Source: Burkholderiaceae bacterium (GTDB lineage Bacteria > Pseudomonadota > Gammaproteobacteria > Burkholderiales > Burkholderiaceae_C). From it: 64,000 bases of DNA. This document shows, one piece after another, positions 45,208-54,171 of the stretch. The position numbers were made by a program, and so were the translations under genes. The stretch lies in contig JAIRVR010000049.1 of NCBI GenBank assembly GCA_031253795.1, forward strand, positions 31,996 to 95,995, written 5' to 3'. Each line of letters begins with the position of its first letter. Position 1 is the first letter of the stretch. The notes below the pieces were generated by a model. That model saw only the letters and a list, made by a program, of their open reading frames with translations, did not search any database and was not told the origin of the DNA.

Positions 45208-46176
45208 TTACTCCACCTTCACGTTGGCGTTCTTCACCAGGCTCACCCAGAACTTGCTGTCCTCGTTCAGGAAGGCGCCAAATGCCGCAGGGGACTCCGA
45301 TGTGGAGACTTCCGTGCCATCGCGTGCCAGCGTGGCCTTGACCTGCGGCTGGCGCATGGCCGTGATGGCCGCGTCATACACCTTCTTGAGCACAGGCTCG
45401 GGCGTGCCGGCGGGCACGAAGATGCCGTACCAGAACTCGATGTGGTAGTCGGGCAGGCCGGCTTCGCGCATGCCTGGCAGCGAAGGCACCAGCGGGGAGC
45501 GTTCCCGCGTGCTGACGGCCAGGGCCCTCAGCTTTCCGCTGGTGGCCATGGGAAGCACCGACGGGGATGTCCCGAAGGTCACCTGGGTGTCTCCCGCCAT
45601 CACGGATTGGATGGCCAGGCTGCCGCCTCGGTACGGCACATGCGTCATCTCGGTGCGGGTCACCTGGGTGAACAAGGCCGCTCCCAGATGTGGTGCCGAG
45701 CCATTGCCGGACGTCGAGTAGTTGAGCTCGCCCGGACGCTTCTTCGCGGCGGCGATGAGCTCGGGCACCGTGTTGATGCCGGTGGTGGGGCTGACCGCCA
45801 GCACGAGCGGCGATGTCGTGATCTTCGTGACTGGAGCCAGGTCGCGCGCGCTGTAGGTGAGCCTGAGATTGAGGGCCGGGTTGACCGAGATGCTGCTCGG
45901 GCTTGCAATCAACAGGGTGTAGCCATCGGCCGGCGCCTTGGCCACGATGTCGGCCGCGATGCTCGAACCATTGCCCGGCTTGTTTTCCACCACGATGGCT
46001 TGTCCAAGCGCCTTGCCGAATGCATCGCTCATCGCGCGAGCCACCAGGTCGGCTGCGCCACCGGGGGCGAATCCGACCACCATTCGAACCGGCTTGCTGG
46101 GATAGTGGCCCTGGGCGGCCGCCGCGAAGCCCAGGGAACCGAGTCCGCAGACCCAGATCAGTTGTTTCAGGCGCAT
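45208..46176 (-). CDS. TctC/Bug-type solute-binding protein (second)
   Basis: A 322-residue periplasmic binding protein starting MRLKQLIWVCGLGSLGFAAA after AAGGAGACAAGC. The signal peptide is cleaved near residue 21. The Bug signatures YPSKPVRMVVGFAPGGAADL, VENKPGNGSSIAAD and [12 protein letters not shown] are all present. No transporter membrane subunit is adjacent. Its place in a CoA-transferase cluster suggests a carboxylate ligand. Confidence 0.93.
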   Translation of the reverse strand: MRLKQLIWVCGLGSLGFAAAAQGHYPSKPVRMVVGFAPGGAADLVARAMSDAFGKALGQAIVVENKPGNGSSIAADIVAKAPADGYTLLIASPSSISVNPALNLRLTYSARDLAPVTKITTSPLVLAVSPTTGINTVPELIAAAKKRPGELNYSTSGNGSAPHLGAALFTQVTRTEMTHVPYRGGSLAIQSVMAGDTQVTFGTSPSVLPMATSGKLRALAVSTRERSPLVPSLPGMREAGLPDYHIEFWYGIFVPAGTPEPVLKKVYDAAITAMRQPQVKATLARDGTEVSTSESPAAFGAFLNEDSKFWVSLVKNANVKVE

Positions 46177-46203
46177 GCTTGTCTCCTTTGTGATGCATGG
46201 GGA

Positions 46204-47190
46204 TCAGTCGACCGCGGGCATTCTCAGAACGATCTTTCCCGCATGGGCACCGGCCTCCATGCGGGCCTTCGCGCTGGCCAGGCACGCGAAGTCCACCACT
46301 TCGTCGATGTGCGGCCTGATGCGGCCCGACGCGAAGTGCGGCAGAACCTCGGCGATGAAGCGGGGCAGGGCGGCCGACTTCTGCGCCTTGGTGCGCAGCT
46401 TGTTCGAGACACCGAAGACGGTGAGCCGCCTGGCGTGCAGCGCCTCAAGGTCGATGTCCGCGTGCAGAACCCCATCGACGTATCCCACGGTCGCAAGACG
46501 ACCTTCGAAAGCCAGTGTCCGCATGCTTTCGGCGAAGACCGAGCCGCCGACCGCGTTGATGGCCAGGCCCACGCCCTGGCCTCCGGTGATGCGGCGGACC
46601 TCCTCGGCGAAGTCGGGTGCGCGGGTGCGGATGCCCGCGTCCAGGCCCAGTCCCTGGAGCAGGTCCAGCTTCGCCTGGGAGCCGGATGTGCCGATGACCC
46701 TGGCCCCCATGGCTTTGGCGAGCTGCAGCGAGGCGACGCCCACGCCGGAGGAGACGCCGTTGATCAGTACCCATTCGCCTTCTTTCAGCCGTCCCTGCAG
46801 AACGAGCATGTCGAACGACACGAGGAAGGTGAGCGGAAGGCTGGCGGCCTCCTCCCACGAAAGGGCTGCGGGGATGTGCATCGCTTCCGCCTGGTCCAGC
46901 AGCGCATACTCCGCGAACGCACCGGCGCAACGGCCCATGACGCGGTCGCCCGCCGCGAAGCCCGTCACCTCCGCGCCTTGGCCGATGACCTCGCCTGCGC
47001 ACTCCCCGCCTATGGCTTTCCAGCTGCCGGCAGGACCGTGCAGGCCGTGGCCCGCCACGAACTCCCCTCGGTTGAGGGACGCGGCCCGCACACGTACGAG
47101 CAACTGGCTGGCGGCCGGCTGCGGTGTCGGCACGTCCCGCAGTTCCAGTACCGCGCAATCCTGGCTCTGCTGCATCCAATATGAGCGCAT
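46204..47190 (-). CDS. Zinc-binding-dehydrogenase-family (quinone oxidoreductase-like) protein
   Basis: A 328-residue MDR-superfamily protein starting MRSYWMQQSQDCAVLELRD, with a strong AAGGAGACAAC ribosome site. GGECAGEVIGQG and NGVSSGVGVASLQLAKAMGA are the GroES-like and Rossmann nucleotide-binding elements. The catalytic zinc ligands of alcohol dehydrogenases are not evident, so it is probably an NADPH-dependent quinone or enoyl reductase. It follows the crotonase-like gene by 26 bases. Confidence 0.9.
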   Translation of the reverse strand: MRSYWMQQSQDCAVLELRDVPTPQPAASQLLVRVRAASLNRGEFVAGHGLHGPAGSWKAIGGECAGEVIGQGAEVTGFAAGDRVMGRCAGAFAEYALLDQAEAMHIPAALSWEEAASLPLTFLVSFDMLVLQGRLKEGEWVLINGVSSGVGVASLQLAKAMGARVIGTSGSQAKLDLLQGLGLDAGIRTRAPDFAEEVRRITGGQGVGLAINAVGGSVFAESMRTLAFEGRLATVGYVDGVLHADIDLEALHARRLTVFGVSNKLRTKAQKSAALPRFIAEVLPHFASGRIRPHIDEVVDFACLASAKARMEAGAHAGKIVLRMPAVD

Positions 47191-47216
47191 GTTGTCTCCT
47201 TGGTGAATCGAGGGGG

Positions 47217-48038
47217 TCAGTGGCCCGTGAAGACCGGCTTGCGCTTTTCCATGAACGCGGTGCGACCTTCGGCATAGTCCGCGCTCTGGAAGCAGCCCTG
47301 AATCAGCGCGGTACACGACGCCTTGTCCAGGTCCGGGGAGGGCTTGAGGATTTCACGGGTGATGGCCTTCGCGGCCTGGATGGTCAGCGGTGCGTTCTCC
47401 GCCATCGCGCGGGTGTACTCGGCCAGAAGGCCGTCGAGCGCGTCCGCCGGGCAGGCCCGATTGACCAGGCCCAGGCGCTGTGCCTCGTCGCCATCGATTC
47501 GGCGGGCCGTGAAGAACAGGTCCTTGGCAATGCCAGGTCCTACCAGGTCCACCAGGTTCTTCATCGCCGAGTAGCGGTAGCCCAGGCCCAGCCGGGCGGC
47601 TGGGATCGACAGCACCGAATCGCTGGCGGCGATGCGGATGTCGCAGCTGATGGCCACATTGACGCCTCCGCCAATGCAATAGCCCCGGATGACCGCCAGA
47701 GTGGGCTTGGGAAAATCGTGGATGCTCGTCAACGACTCCTCGGCCATGGCCTCATAGCGCGCGACGGCTTCCTTGGCCGCGCGCATGTCCTCGAACTGCG
47801 AGATGTCCGCTCCGGAGACAAAGGCTTTCTCGCCTTCTCCTGAGAACACCACCAGGCGCACGCGGTCATCGTCCCTGGCCACCCGAAGCAGCGCCGGAAC
47901 GGCTTCCCACATATCAACCGACAAGGCGTTGTGGCGGGCGGGATGGTTGAACCGGATGTGCAGCGTAGTGCCGTCCAGCCAGGTCTTGACGCGCTCTGTC
48001 GTGGACTGGTACGTGGGGGGGAGGGTGGTCTGGCTCAT
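47217..48038 (-). CDS. Crotonase-fold protein lacking both catalytic glutamates
   Basis: A 273-residue enoyl-CoA hydratase/isomerase family protein from ATG 48038 (MSQTTLPPTYQ). The oxyanion-hole elements are present (GEKAFVSGADISQF, RGYCIGGGVNVAISCD). In the rat crotonase alignment by eye, Glu144 (GGGCE) is replaced by Asn (GGGVN), and Glu164 (QPE) by Ala (IPA). Without these it should not hydrate enoyl-CoA in the standard way. It could be an isomerase, decarboxylase or C-C hydrolase. The start overlaps the CoA-transferase stop by one base. Confidence 0.85.
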   Translation of the reverse strand: MSQTTLPPTYQSTTERVKTWLDGTTLHIRFNHPARHNALSVDMWEAVPALLRVARDDDRVRLVVFSGEGEKAFVSGADISQFEDMRAAKEAVARYEAMAEESLTSIHDFPKPTLAVIRGYCIGGGVNVAISCDIRIAASDSVLSIPAARLGLGYRYSAMKNLVDLVGPGIAKDLFFTARRIDGDEAQRLGLVNRACPADALDGLLAEYTRAMAENAPLTIQAAKAITREILKPSPDLDKASCTALIQGCFQSADYAEGRTAFMEKRKPVFTGH

Positions 48039-49228
48039 CAATAGACTCCTTGGACTTTCATGGCTTCCAGAGCCTCCCGGCCGACGCCGAGCTCGCTCAG
48101 AACCTCTTGCGTGTGTTCTCCGCGACGTGGCGCCGCGCGTGTGATGGAGCTGGGCGTGCGTTCAAGCTGCACAGGCTGGCCGACGAGGCGCTGGGGCCCC
48201 AGGCGGGCGGAAACGACTTCCTTGACCATGCCCAGATGGGCAATCTGCGGTTCCTCCAGCATCTCCTTGACGTTGCTGATGAGGCCGCAGGCCACGCCGC
48301 CTTCGTTGAACTCGCGGATCCAGTGCGCGCGATCCTGCTGCGCAAGGCGCTGGTTGATCTCCGCGTTGAGGCTGTCCCGGTTCGCGGAGCGGGACGGCTT
48401 GTCGGCATAGCGCGCGTCGTGGATCCATTCGGGGGCGCCGAGGATGTTGCAAAAGCGCTCCCAGATCTTGGAGCCGAACACGGCGATGTTCAGGTAGCCG
48501 TCGCGCGCCTGGTAGACGCCGGTCGGAATGCTGGTGGGATGGAAGTTGCCTGCCTGCGTGGCGACCTCGCCGTCGATGAGATGGCGCGAGGTCTGGAAGT
48601 CCATCATGTAGACCATGGACTCCAGCAAGGAGGTGTGGACGAACTGGCCGCGGCCGGAAGCCTCGCGTTCCAGGAGCGCCACCAAAATACCTTGCGCGGC
48701 AAAGATGCCGGCACAAAGGTCGGCGATGGGGATGCCGACACGCACGGGGCCCTGCCCGGGCAGGCCCGTGACGGACATCAATCCCCCCATGCCCTGGGCG
48801 ATCTGGTCGAAGCCGGGGCGCTGCGCCAGCGGGCCGGTTTGGCCGAAACCCGAAATGCTGGCGTACACCAGGCCGGGGTTTTCCGCGGAGAGCGTCTCGT
48901 AGTCGATGCCAAGCCGGTATTTCACGTCGGGGCGGAAGTTCTCGACGACGACATCTGCCGTCGCAATGAGGCGCTTGAGCGTCGCTATGCCTTCGGCCTG
49001 CTTCAGGTCGAGGGTGATGGAGCGCTTGTTCCGGTGGGTGTACTGATAGTCCGATCCGTCCTGGCCACCGAGCGTATCGTCGCCGCGCATGTGCTCGGGC
49101 ATCTGGACCTGGATGACATCGGCCCCCCAATCGGCCAGTTGGCGGCAGCATGTCGGACCGGCTCGCACCTGGGTCAGATCAATCACTCGGAAGCGGGAAA
49201 GCGCGGAAGACGCGGGTTGGTGAGGCAT
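48038..49228 (-). CDS. Family III (CaiB/BaiF) CoA-transferase (second)
   Basis: A 396-residue CoA-transferase starting MPHQPASSALSRFRVIDL. Family motifs are ADWGADVIQVQMPE, RNKRSITLDLKQ, VVVENFRPDVKYRL and ISGFGQTGPLAQ. The catalytic aspartate is expected in IPIADLCAGIFAAQ. It heads the minus-strand cluster and should make the CoA ester used by the crotonase-like protein. A TTGACA promoter element overlapped by a palindrome lies about 55-70 bases upstream. Confidence 0.92.
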   Translation of the reverse strand: MPHQPASSALSRFRVIDLTQVRAGPTCCRQLADWGADVIQVQMPEHMRGDDTLGGQDGSDYQYTHRNKRSITLDLKQAEGIATLKRLIATADVVVENFRPDVKYRLGIDYETLSAENPGLVYASISGFGQTGPLAQRPGFDQIAQGMGGLMSVTGLPGQGPVRVGIPIADLCAGIFAAQGILVALLEREASGRGQFVHTSLLESMVYMMDFQTSRHLIDGEVATQAGNFHPTSIPTGVYQARDGYLNIAVFGSKIWERFCNILGAPEWIHDARYADKPSRSANRDSLNAEINQRLAQQDRAHWIREFNEGGVACGLISNVKEMLEEPQIAHLGMVKEVVSARLGPQRLVGQPVQLERTPSSITRAAPRRGEHTQEVLSELGVGREALEAMKVQGVY

Positions 49229-49262
49229 GTCGAGGTCCTGGGTCCAGCAAATGGGTTGCACA

Positions 49263-49298
49263 ATTGTTCGACTCTTTTGAATAAAGTGTCAACACTTT
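49263..49298 (-). promoter_or_regulatory. Promoter and palindromic operator of the second CoA-transferase cluster
   Basis: AAAGTGT (49283-49289) and ACACTTT (49292-49298) form a perfect seven-base inverted repeat with a two-base spacer. On the minus strand this contains a consensus -35, TTGACA (49292-49287). A weak -10 (AACAAT, 49268-49263) follows at 18 bases. Repressor binding would cover the -35 box; the GntR protein encoded at the end of the cluster is the obvious candidate. Confidence 0.7.
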
Positions 49299-49394
49299 GA
49301 TTTGATGTGTTTGCATAGGGATTTCCATTGTTTTCAAAATATGAACGAGCAAACATGATCCCAATCCCGGATCCCACATGCTTTGGAGTCGCCC

Positions 49395-50246
49395 ATGCCC
49401 TTGTTCCGCGCCGCAATTCAAGGTCCCCGTGGCCTGCTGGCACCCGTAGCGCTCGTGGTGAGTGCGTTGTTGGCAGGCTGTGCCACGCCCGCGCCACCAC
49501 CGGTGACGGCCACCGGCAGGGACATCACGGCAGCGCTGGCCCCCACGGGGCGGCTGCGCGCATCCATCAACCTGGGCAACCCGGTGCTCGCAGGTCGCGA
49601 CAGTGCCACGGGCGCGCTGCAGGGGGTGTCCATTGACCTGGCGCAGGAACTGGGTCGCAGGCTGGGCGTGCCGGTGGATCTTGTGGCGGTTGACTCGGCT
49701 GGCAAATCGGTGGAAGTGGTCAGCTCGGGCCAGGCCGACGTCGGCTTCTTTGCGGTGGACCCTGTGCGGGGCAAGGGCGTGTCCTTCACGGCGCCCTACG
49801 TGGTGATCGAGGGCGCGTACCTGGTGCGTGCCGATTCCCCTGTCACCGACAACAGCCAGGTCGACCGCGCAGGGGTTTCCATCGTGGTCGGCAAGGGCAG
49901 CGCCTACGACCTGTTCCTGACCCGGGAGATAAAGCAGGCCAGGCTGGAGCGGGCGCCGACTTCACCAAAGGTCGTGGATGAATTCATGGCCCGGAAACTG
50001 GACGTCGCTGCAGGTGTGCGCCAGCAGCTGGAGGCCGATGCGAAGCGACTTCCTGGCCTGCGCGTGCTGCCGGGGCGATTCATGGTCATCGAGCAGGCCA
50101 TGGGCGTTCCCGCGAACCGCGACCCGGTGGCGCGGCGCACGGTTCAAGGCTTCGTCGAGGACATGAAGCGAAGCGGCTTCGTGGAAGACGCCCTGCGCAG
50201 GCACGCCGTAAAGGGGGCTGCCGTGGCACCGTTGGCACAACCCTAG
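49395..50246 (+). CDS. Amino-acid-type ABC transporter substrate-binding lipoprotein
   Basis: A 283-residue type 3 periplasmic binding protein from ATG 49395, with GGAG six bases upstream. The signal peptide ends in the lipobox LLAGC (cysteine near residue 29). The binding domain contains LRASINLGNPVLAGRD, GVSIDLAQELGRRLGVP and VSSGQADVGFFAVDPVRGK, typical of polar amino-acid binding. No permease or ATPase gene is adjacent. It converges with thyA. Confidence 0.88.
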   Translation: MPLFRAAIQGPRGLLAPVALVVSALLAGCATPAPPPVTATGRDITAALAPTGRLRASINLGNPVLAGRDSATGALQGVSIDLAQELGRRLGVPVDLVAVDSAGKSVEVVSSGQADVGFFAVDPVRGKGVSFTAPYVVIEGAYLVRADSPVTDNSQVDRAGVSIVVGKGSAYDLFLTREIKQARLERAPTSPKVVDEFMARKLDVAAGVRQQLEADAKRLPGLRVLPGRFMVIEQAMGVPANRDPVARRTVQGFVEDMKRSGFVEDALRRHAVKGAAVAPLAQP

Positions 50247-50320
50247 GGTGCCGCGCAGCCGCCACCCTGTTCGCCACACGGGGCAAGCGAGGCCCGGGTG
50301 TCAGCGGCCGGGACAGTTCG

Positions 50321-51307
50321 TCAGACGGCCATGGGTGCCGAGATCGGCGCGTGGTGCTGGTAGCCCTCAAGGGAGAAGTCCGAGGGCTCAACCTTCTCAA
50401 GCCACTCGGGTGTGTACTGGCCCGTGATGGCGTAGTCGGGAATGCGGTCGGACAGCACCAGCCTGGGCAGGGGATGGGGTTCGCGCCTCAGCTGCTCCTG
50501 CAGCATGTCCACATGGTTTTCATAGATGTGGGCATCACCGATGAAGTAGGTGAACCAGCGAGGCGTATAGCCGGTCAGGCGGCCCACCAGATGCAGCAGT
50601 GCCGCGCCCTCGGCAAGGTTGAAGGGGGTTCCAAGGCCGATGTCGTTGCTGCGGATGTACAGGCACAGCGAGATCTCCCGTTTGCCGGGATTGGCCAGGA
50701 ACTGGTAGAGCAGGTGACAGGGTGGCAGGGCCATCTCGTCGAGCTGGGCCCAGTTCCAGCCATGGAACAGGATGCGGCGGCTGCCAGGGTCCTTGATGAG
50801 GGTGTCCAGGCACTGGCGCAATTGATCCACGGCCTTGTACAGCAGCACGCCAGAGGGCCGGCCGTCCGCGCCGTCCACGGCACCGATCTGCTGGTAGCCG
50901 CGTCCCAGGGCATCGGCGATCTGCGCCGCCCCCTGCGGCTGGGCCGGATCGATGAGCTTGTAGGCAGGCCATTGGCGCCACTGGACGCCATAGACCGAAC
51001 CCAGGTCATCCTCGCGCAGGCGGTAGGGGTTGGCCAGCCATTGCGCGTTCTCGTTCGCGTTCTGGTCCCATACCTTGCAGCCCAGCGCGCGGAAGTCCGC
51101 TGCGCTGCGGCAGCCCCGCAGAAAGCCCGTCAGCTCACCCACCACGGACTTGAAGGCCAGCTTTTTCGTCGTGACGGCGGGAAAGCCCTGCTGCAGGTCG
51201 AAGCGCAGCATGGCACCCGGCAGGCTCAGGGTACGGACGCCCGTGCGGTTGTCTTGCCAACTGCCGTTGTCAAAGATGTTCTGAACGAGGTCGAGGTACT
51301 GTTTCAT
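50321..51307 (-). CDS. thyA: Thymidylate synthase with insertions
   Basis: ThyA methylates dUMP to dTMP using methylene-tetrahydrofolate. It starts [19 protein letters not shown] at ATG 51307. The catalytic cysteine is in [11 protein letters not shown], the dUMP-site Arg in DPGSRRIL, and [13 protein letters not shown] is intact. At 328 residues it is about 60 longer than the Escherichia coli enzyme. The extra sequence lies mainly around residues 90-105 and 120-165 (between WRQWP and the DPGSRR element). The insert is seen in other betaproteobacterial ThyA proteins to my knowledge. Confidence 0.96.
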   Translation of the reverse strand: MKQYLDLVQNIFDNGSWQDNRTGVRTLSLPGAMLRFDLQQGFPAVTTKKLAFKSVVGELTGFLRGCRSAADFRALGCKVWDQNANENAQWLANPYRLREDDLGSVYGVQWRQWPAYKLIDPAQPQGAAQIADALGRGYQQIGAVDGADGRPSGVLLYKAVDQLRQCLDTLIKDPGSRRILFHGWNWAQLDEMALPPCHLLYQFLANPGKREISLCLYIRSNDIGLGTPFNLAEGAALLHLVGRLTGYTPRWFTYFIGDAHIYENHVDMLQEQLRREPHPLPRLVLSDRIPDYAITGQYTPEWLEKVEPSDFSLEGYQHHAPISAPMAV

Positions 51308-51561
51308 GGGCCGAAGTGACGAAGCAAGGACGGCATCGTATAGCAAGCCCGGTCAGGACCGGGAGCGGGCTGGCGCAATGCCCCTGTGCCGATGATTCCT
51401 TGATGAATGCCCCTTTGCCGGCTTGCGGGACCTGCGCTTTGAAACAAGGAGGCTGCGCTGTCGATGCGACAATGGACCAGACAGGCGCCGGGACCACGCC
51501 CCCAGGCTCTTGCTGCGGCGCCACGGTATTTTCTGCATCTGCTTTGACAAGGAGTTGTCGC

Positions 51562-52191
51562 ATGTCTTCCATGCTCTCCCCCTGGCAGGCCGGGTTGGCG
51601 CTGGGCGTTGCCATGCTGGCGCTGTCGGCCTGTGACCCGCGTTCTCCGTCGGTTCCCACGCCCAAGGCCTCTGCGCAACAGGACGCCGCTGCGCCGCCTG
51701 CGCCCGAGGCCGTGCCCGGCGCTGTCCACGCCGCCACCGTCGGTGCGGCACCCGCGGTACCCGCTGTGGCGGCCACCCAGCGCATCCGTGTACCGTCGAC
51801 GGCCAAGGCTGGCGAGCCCGGCCTGGACAGCCTGGCCGAATACCTGGGCAAGTACCCCTATGACGGAACGAATTATCTGGAGCAGGGCGTTCTGGCCGAC
51901 CGGCTCAAGGCCTTGCTGGGTGCCAGCTATCCGACCTTGCTGAGCAATATGCGCACGGTGGGGCCGCTGAACCGCGATGGCGATGCGTGGAGCATCGTTG
52001 GCCTGCGCCCCCACCAGGGTGGCGAAGAGATGGGGGCCGTGGTCATCGACCCCGCACGCAATGCACTGCGCGTCTGGCTGCTGACCGATGGGCAGCAGTC
52101 CGATTTCAGCGATGCCGGCGGGCCCGACATCGCCTGGCCCGAGCAGGTCCAGAAGACCCTGGCCAATGTGGAGATCAAGCTGGCGGGCTGA
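51562..52191 (+). CDS. Lipoprotein of unknown function
   Basis: The ATG at 51562 is chosen for AAGGAG seven bases upstream and for its signal peptide (AGLALGVAMLALSACDP, lipid cysteine near residue 24). The 209-residue product has a Pro/Ala-rich linker (about 30-80), then a compact domain ending in IAWPEQVQKTLANVEIKLAG. The residues DGDAWSIVGLRPHQGG and ARNALRVWLLTDGQQ suggest an inhibitor-like beta domain. No family is recognised. The frame continues open upstream to 51316 but without a ribosome site. Confidence 0.75.
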   Translation: MSSMLSPWQAGLALGVAMLALSACDPRSPSVPTPKASAQQDAAAPPAPEAVPGAVHAATVGAAPAVPAVAATQRIRVPSTAKAGEPGLDSLAEYLGKYPYDGTNYLEQGVLADRLKALLGASYPTLLSNMRTVGPLNRDGDAWSIVGLRPHQGGEEMGAVVIDPARNALRVWLLTDGQQSDFSDAGGPDIAWPEQVQKTLANVEIKLAG

Positions 52192-52220
52192 GTCCGCCAG
52201 CGAAGATCCGGTTCAGTGGG

Positions 52221-53645
52221 TCAGTCCCGGGGCAGTATGCAGCCCGGGTTCATGATGCCCTGGGGGTCCAGCGCCTGCTTGATGGCGCGCATCATGCCAA
52301 GGGCCACGGGTGACTGGTATTTTTGCAGCTGGTCCACCTTGAGCGCGCCCACGCCATGTTCGGCCGAGAAGGAGCCACCGAACTCGGCCACGGCCTCGTA
52401 GACCAGGTGGTTGACGCGGTGCTCCTGCTCGTTGAGGAAGGCCTTGGCGTCGCCGCCTTCGGGCGCCTGCACGTTGTAGTGCAGGTTGCCGTCACCCAGG
52501 TGGCCGAAATTGACCAGGCGCACGCCGGGGATCTCGCGCTGCAGCACGGCGTCCGTGTGCTCCACGAAGGCCGGGATGCGGGAGGCCGCGATCGAAATGT
52601 CGTGCTTGATGTTCAGGCCTTCCTCGGCCTGGGCCAGGGGAATGCTTTCGCGCACATGCCATAGCTCATGGGCCTGGGCCAGGCTTTCGGCGACCACGGC
52701 GTCGAGCACGCAGCCGTCCTCGAAGGCCAGCTCCAGCAGGGCTTCGAAGCGTTCGCGCGCATGTTGCTCGGATTCGCTGTCGGAGTTCTCCAGCAGCACG
52801 TAATACGGGGGCGCATCGTCCTGCGCGGCAAAAGGGACGCGCAACTGGGGCATGTGCTTGATCACCAGGCCGAGCGCGAAGCGGCCCATGACCTCGAAGC
52901 CCGTCAGGCCTGCGCCCAGATGCTGATGGGCCAGGCCGAGCAGGCGCACGGCAGCTTCCATGGACGGTACGGCGGCAAAGGCCGTCAGCTGGGCTGCGGG
53001 CTGGGGAAACAGCTTCATGGTGGCTGCCGTGATGATGCCCAGCGTACCTTCGCTGCCGATGAACAGGTCGCGCAGGTCGTAGCCCGTGTTGTCCTTGCGC
53101 AGGCCCTTGAGTCCATCCCAGACTTCGCCCTGGGGCGTGACGACTTCCAGGCCCAGGCACAGTTCGCGGGTGTTGCCGTAGCGTACGACCTGGGTGCCGC
53201 CGGCATTGGTGCCCAGGTTGCCGCCGATGGTGCAGCTGCCCTCGGCCGCCAGGGAGAGGGGGAACAGCAGGCCCTGCTTTTCGGCCAGCTCCTGCAGGCT
53301 TTGCAGGATGCAGCCGGCCTCGACGGTGAAGCTCAGGTTGTCACGGTCGATGTGGCGCACGGCATTCATGCGCGTGAGGCTGAGTACGACCTGGGTGCCG
53401 CTCTCATCGGGCGTGGAGCCCACGGACAGGCCGGTATTGCCTCCCTGGGGGATGAGGCTGGTGCCGGCTGCCGCGCATTCGCGCACCACGGCAGCCACCT
53501 CGGCCGTGCTGGCCGGCCGCACCACGGCCAGGGACTTGCCGCGCACGCGTCGGCGCCAGTCCTGTTCGTAGGCGATGAGGTCGCCGTCGGTCAGCACATG
53601 GGCTGGGCCGACGATCTGGCGCAGGCGTTCAAGCAGGGCGGTCAT
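52221..53645 (-). CDS. FAD-linked 2-hydroxyacid oxidase (GlcD / D-lactate dehydrogenase type)
   Basis: A 474-residue flavoprotein with an N-terminal PCMH-type FAD domain (SLIPQGGNTGLSVGSTPDE, near 75, and GGNLGTNAGGTQVVRYGN) and a C-terminal FAD-linked oxidase domain (NFGHLGDGNLHYNV, FSAEHGVGALK). It belongs with glycolate oxidase GlcD, D-lactate and D-2-hydroxyglutarate dehydrogenases. The GlcE/GlcF partners are absent, which favours a single-subunit D-2-hydroxyacid dehydrogenase. It starts MTALLERLRQIVGPAH. Confidence 0.9.
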   Translation of the reverse strand: MTALLERLRQIVGPAHVLTDGDLIAYEQDWRRRVRGKSLAVVRPASTAEVAAVVRECAAAGTSLIPQGGNTGLSVGSTPDESGTQVVLSLTRMNAVRHIDRDNLSFTVEAGCILQSLQELAEKQGLLFPLSLAAEGSCTIGGNLGTNAGGTQVVRYGNTRELCLGLEVVTPQGEVWDGLKGLRKDNTGYDLRDLFIGSEGTLGIITAATMKLFPQPAAQLTAFAAVPSMEAAVRLLGLAHQHLGAGLTGFEVMGRFALGLVIKHMPQLRVPFAAQDDAPPYYVLLENSDSESEQHARERFEALLELAFEDGCVLDAVVAESLAQAHELWHVRESIPLAQAEEGLNIKHDISIAASRIPAFVEHTDAVLQREIPGVRLVNFGHLGDGNLHYNVQAPEGGDAKAFLNEQEHRVNHLVYEAVAEFGGSFSAEHGVGALKVDQLQKYQSPVALGMMRAIKQALDPQGIMNPGCILPRD

Positions 53646-53680
53646 TTGCAGGATCTTTCAACAAAGAGGGAAAACAGGCT

Positions 53681-54079
53681 TCAGCGGGCGGCGTCCGGCG
53701 CGGCCTGGCGTGCACTGCGCTGGCGCCAGCGCACATGCAGGGCGCAGGCGGTGAACAGCATCAGGCACAGCGCGATCTCGGCCAGGGCCAGCCAGCGGCT
53801 GGGAGAGGGGTCGCTCCAGGCGCGGACCACGCCCTCGGTGAAGTACAGCCAGACCAGCAGGCTGACCCAGCGATAGGTATACATGCGGTGCTTGAGCAGG
53901 CCGATCAATGGAATCGCCAGCGGCAGGGCCTTGAGCACCAGCCATGAGCCTCCAGGGCGCATGGGGGCCAGCCACAGCTCCCAGGCCAGGCTCAGCACCA
54001 TCAGTCCCAGCAGGCTGGACACGGCAAGCCAGCGGGTGGCGGCCACATCGGCGCCAGGGCGGGAAATCGGATCAGTCAT
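53681..54079 (-). CDS. DUF2069 membrane protein
   Basis: A 132-residue protein from ATG 54079 (MTDPISRPGADVAATRWLA). It has four hydrophobic segments, for example LLGLMVLSLAWELWLAP and ALPLAIPLIGLL. The core KHRMYTYRWVSLLVWLYFTEG matches the DUF2069 family of small membrane proteins. Function unknown. It is 35 bases downstream of the FAD-oxidase start and divergent from the BrkB-type gene. Confidence 0.85.
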   Translation of the reverse strand: MTDPISRPGADVAATRWLAVSSLLGLMVLSLAWELWLAPMRPGGSWLVLKALPLAIPLIGLLKHRMYTYRWVSLLVWLYFTEGVVRAWSDPSPSRWLALAEIALCLMLFTACALHVRWRQRSARQAAPDAAR

Positions 54080-54171
54080 CGGGGTGGCATCATATCGGCC
54101 ATGGTCTTGACCTTTGAATCTGTGATTGCTTGGATGGCCGGCCCCCGGGGCGTATGCGGGCGGGGTGGCCG

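Noticed and set aside
45100..47184. A 694-codon open frame on the plus strand
   Set aside because: It is antisense to the Bug and quinone-oxidoreductase-like genes, which have strong family motifs and ribosome sites.
51316..51561. N-terminal extension of the lipoprotein frame with several cysteines
   Set aside because: The extension has no ribosome site and would bury the signal peptide, whereas ATG 51562 has AAGGAG at proper spacing and opens directly with the lipoprotein signal.
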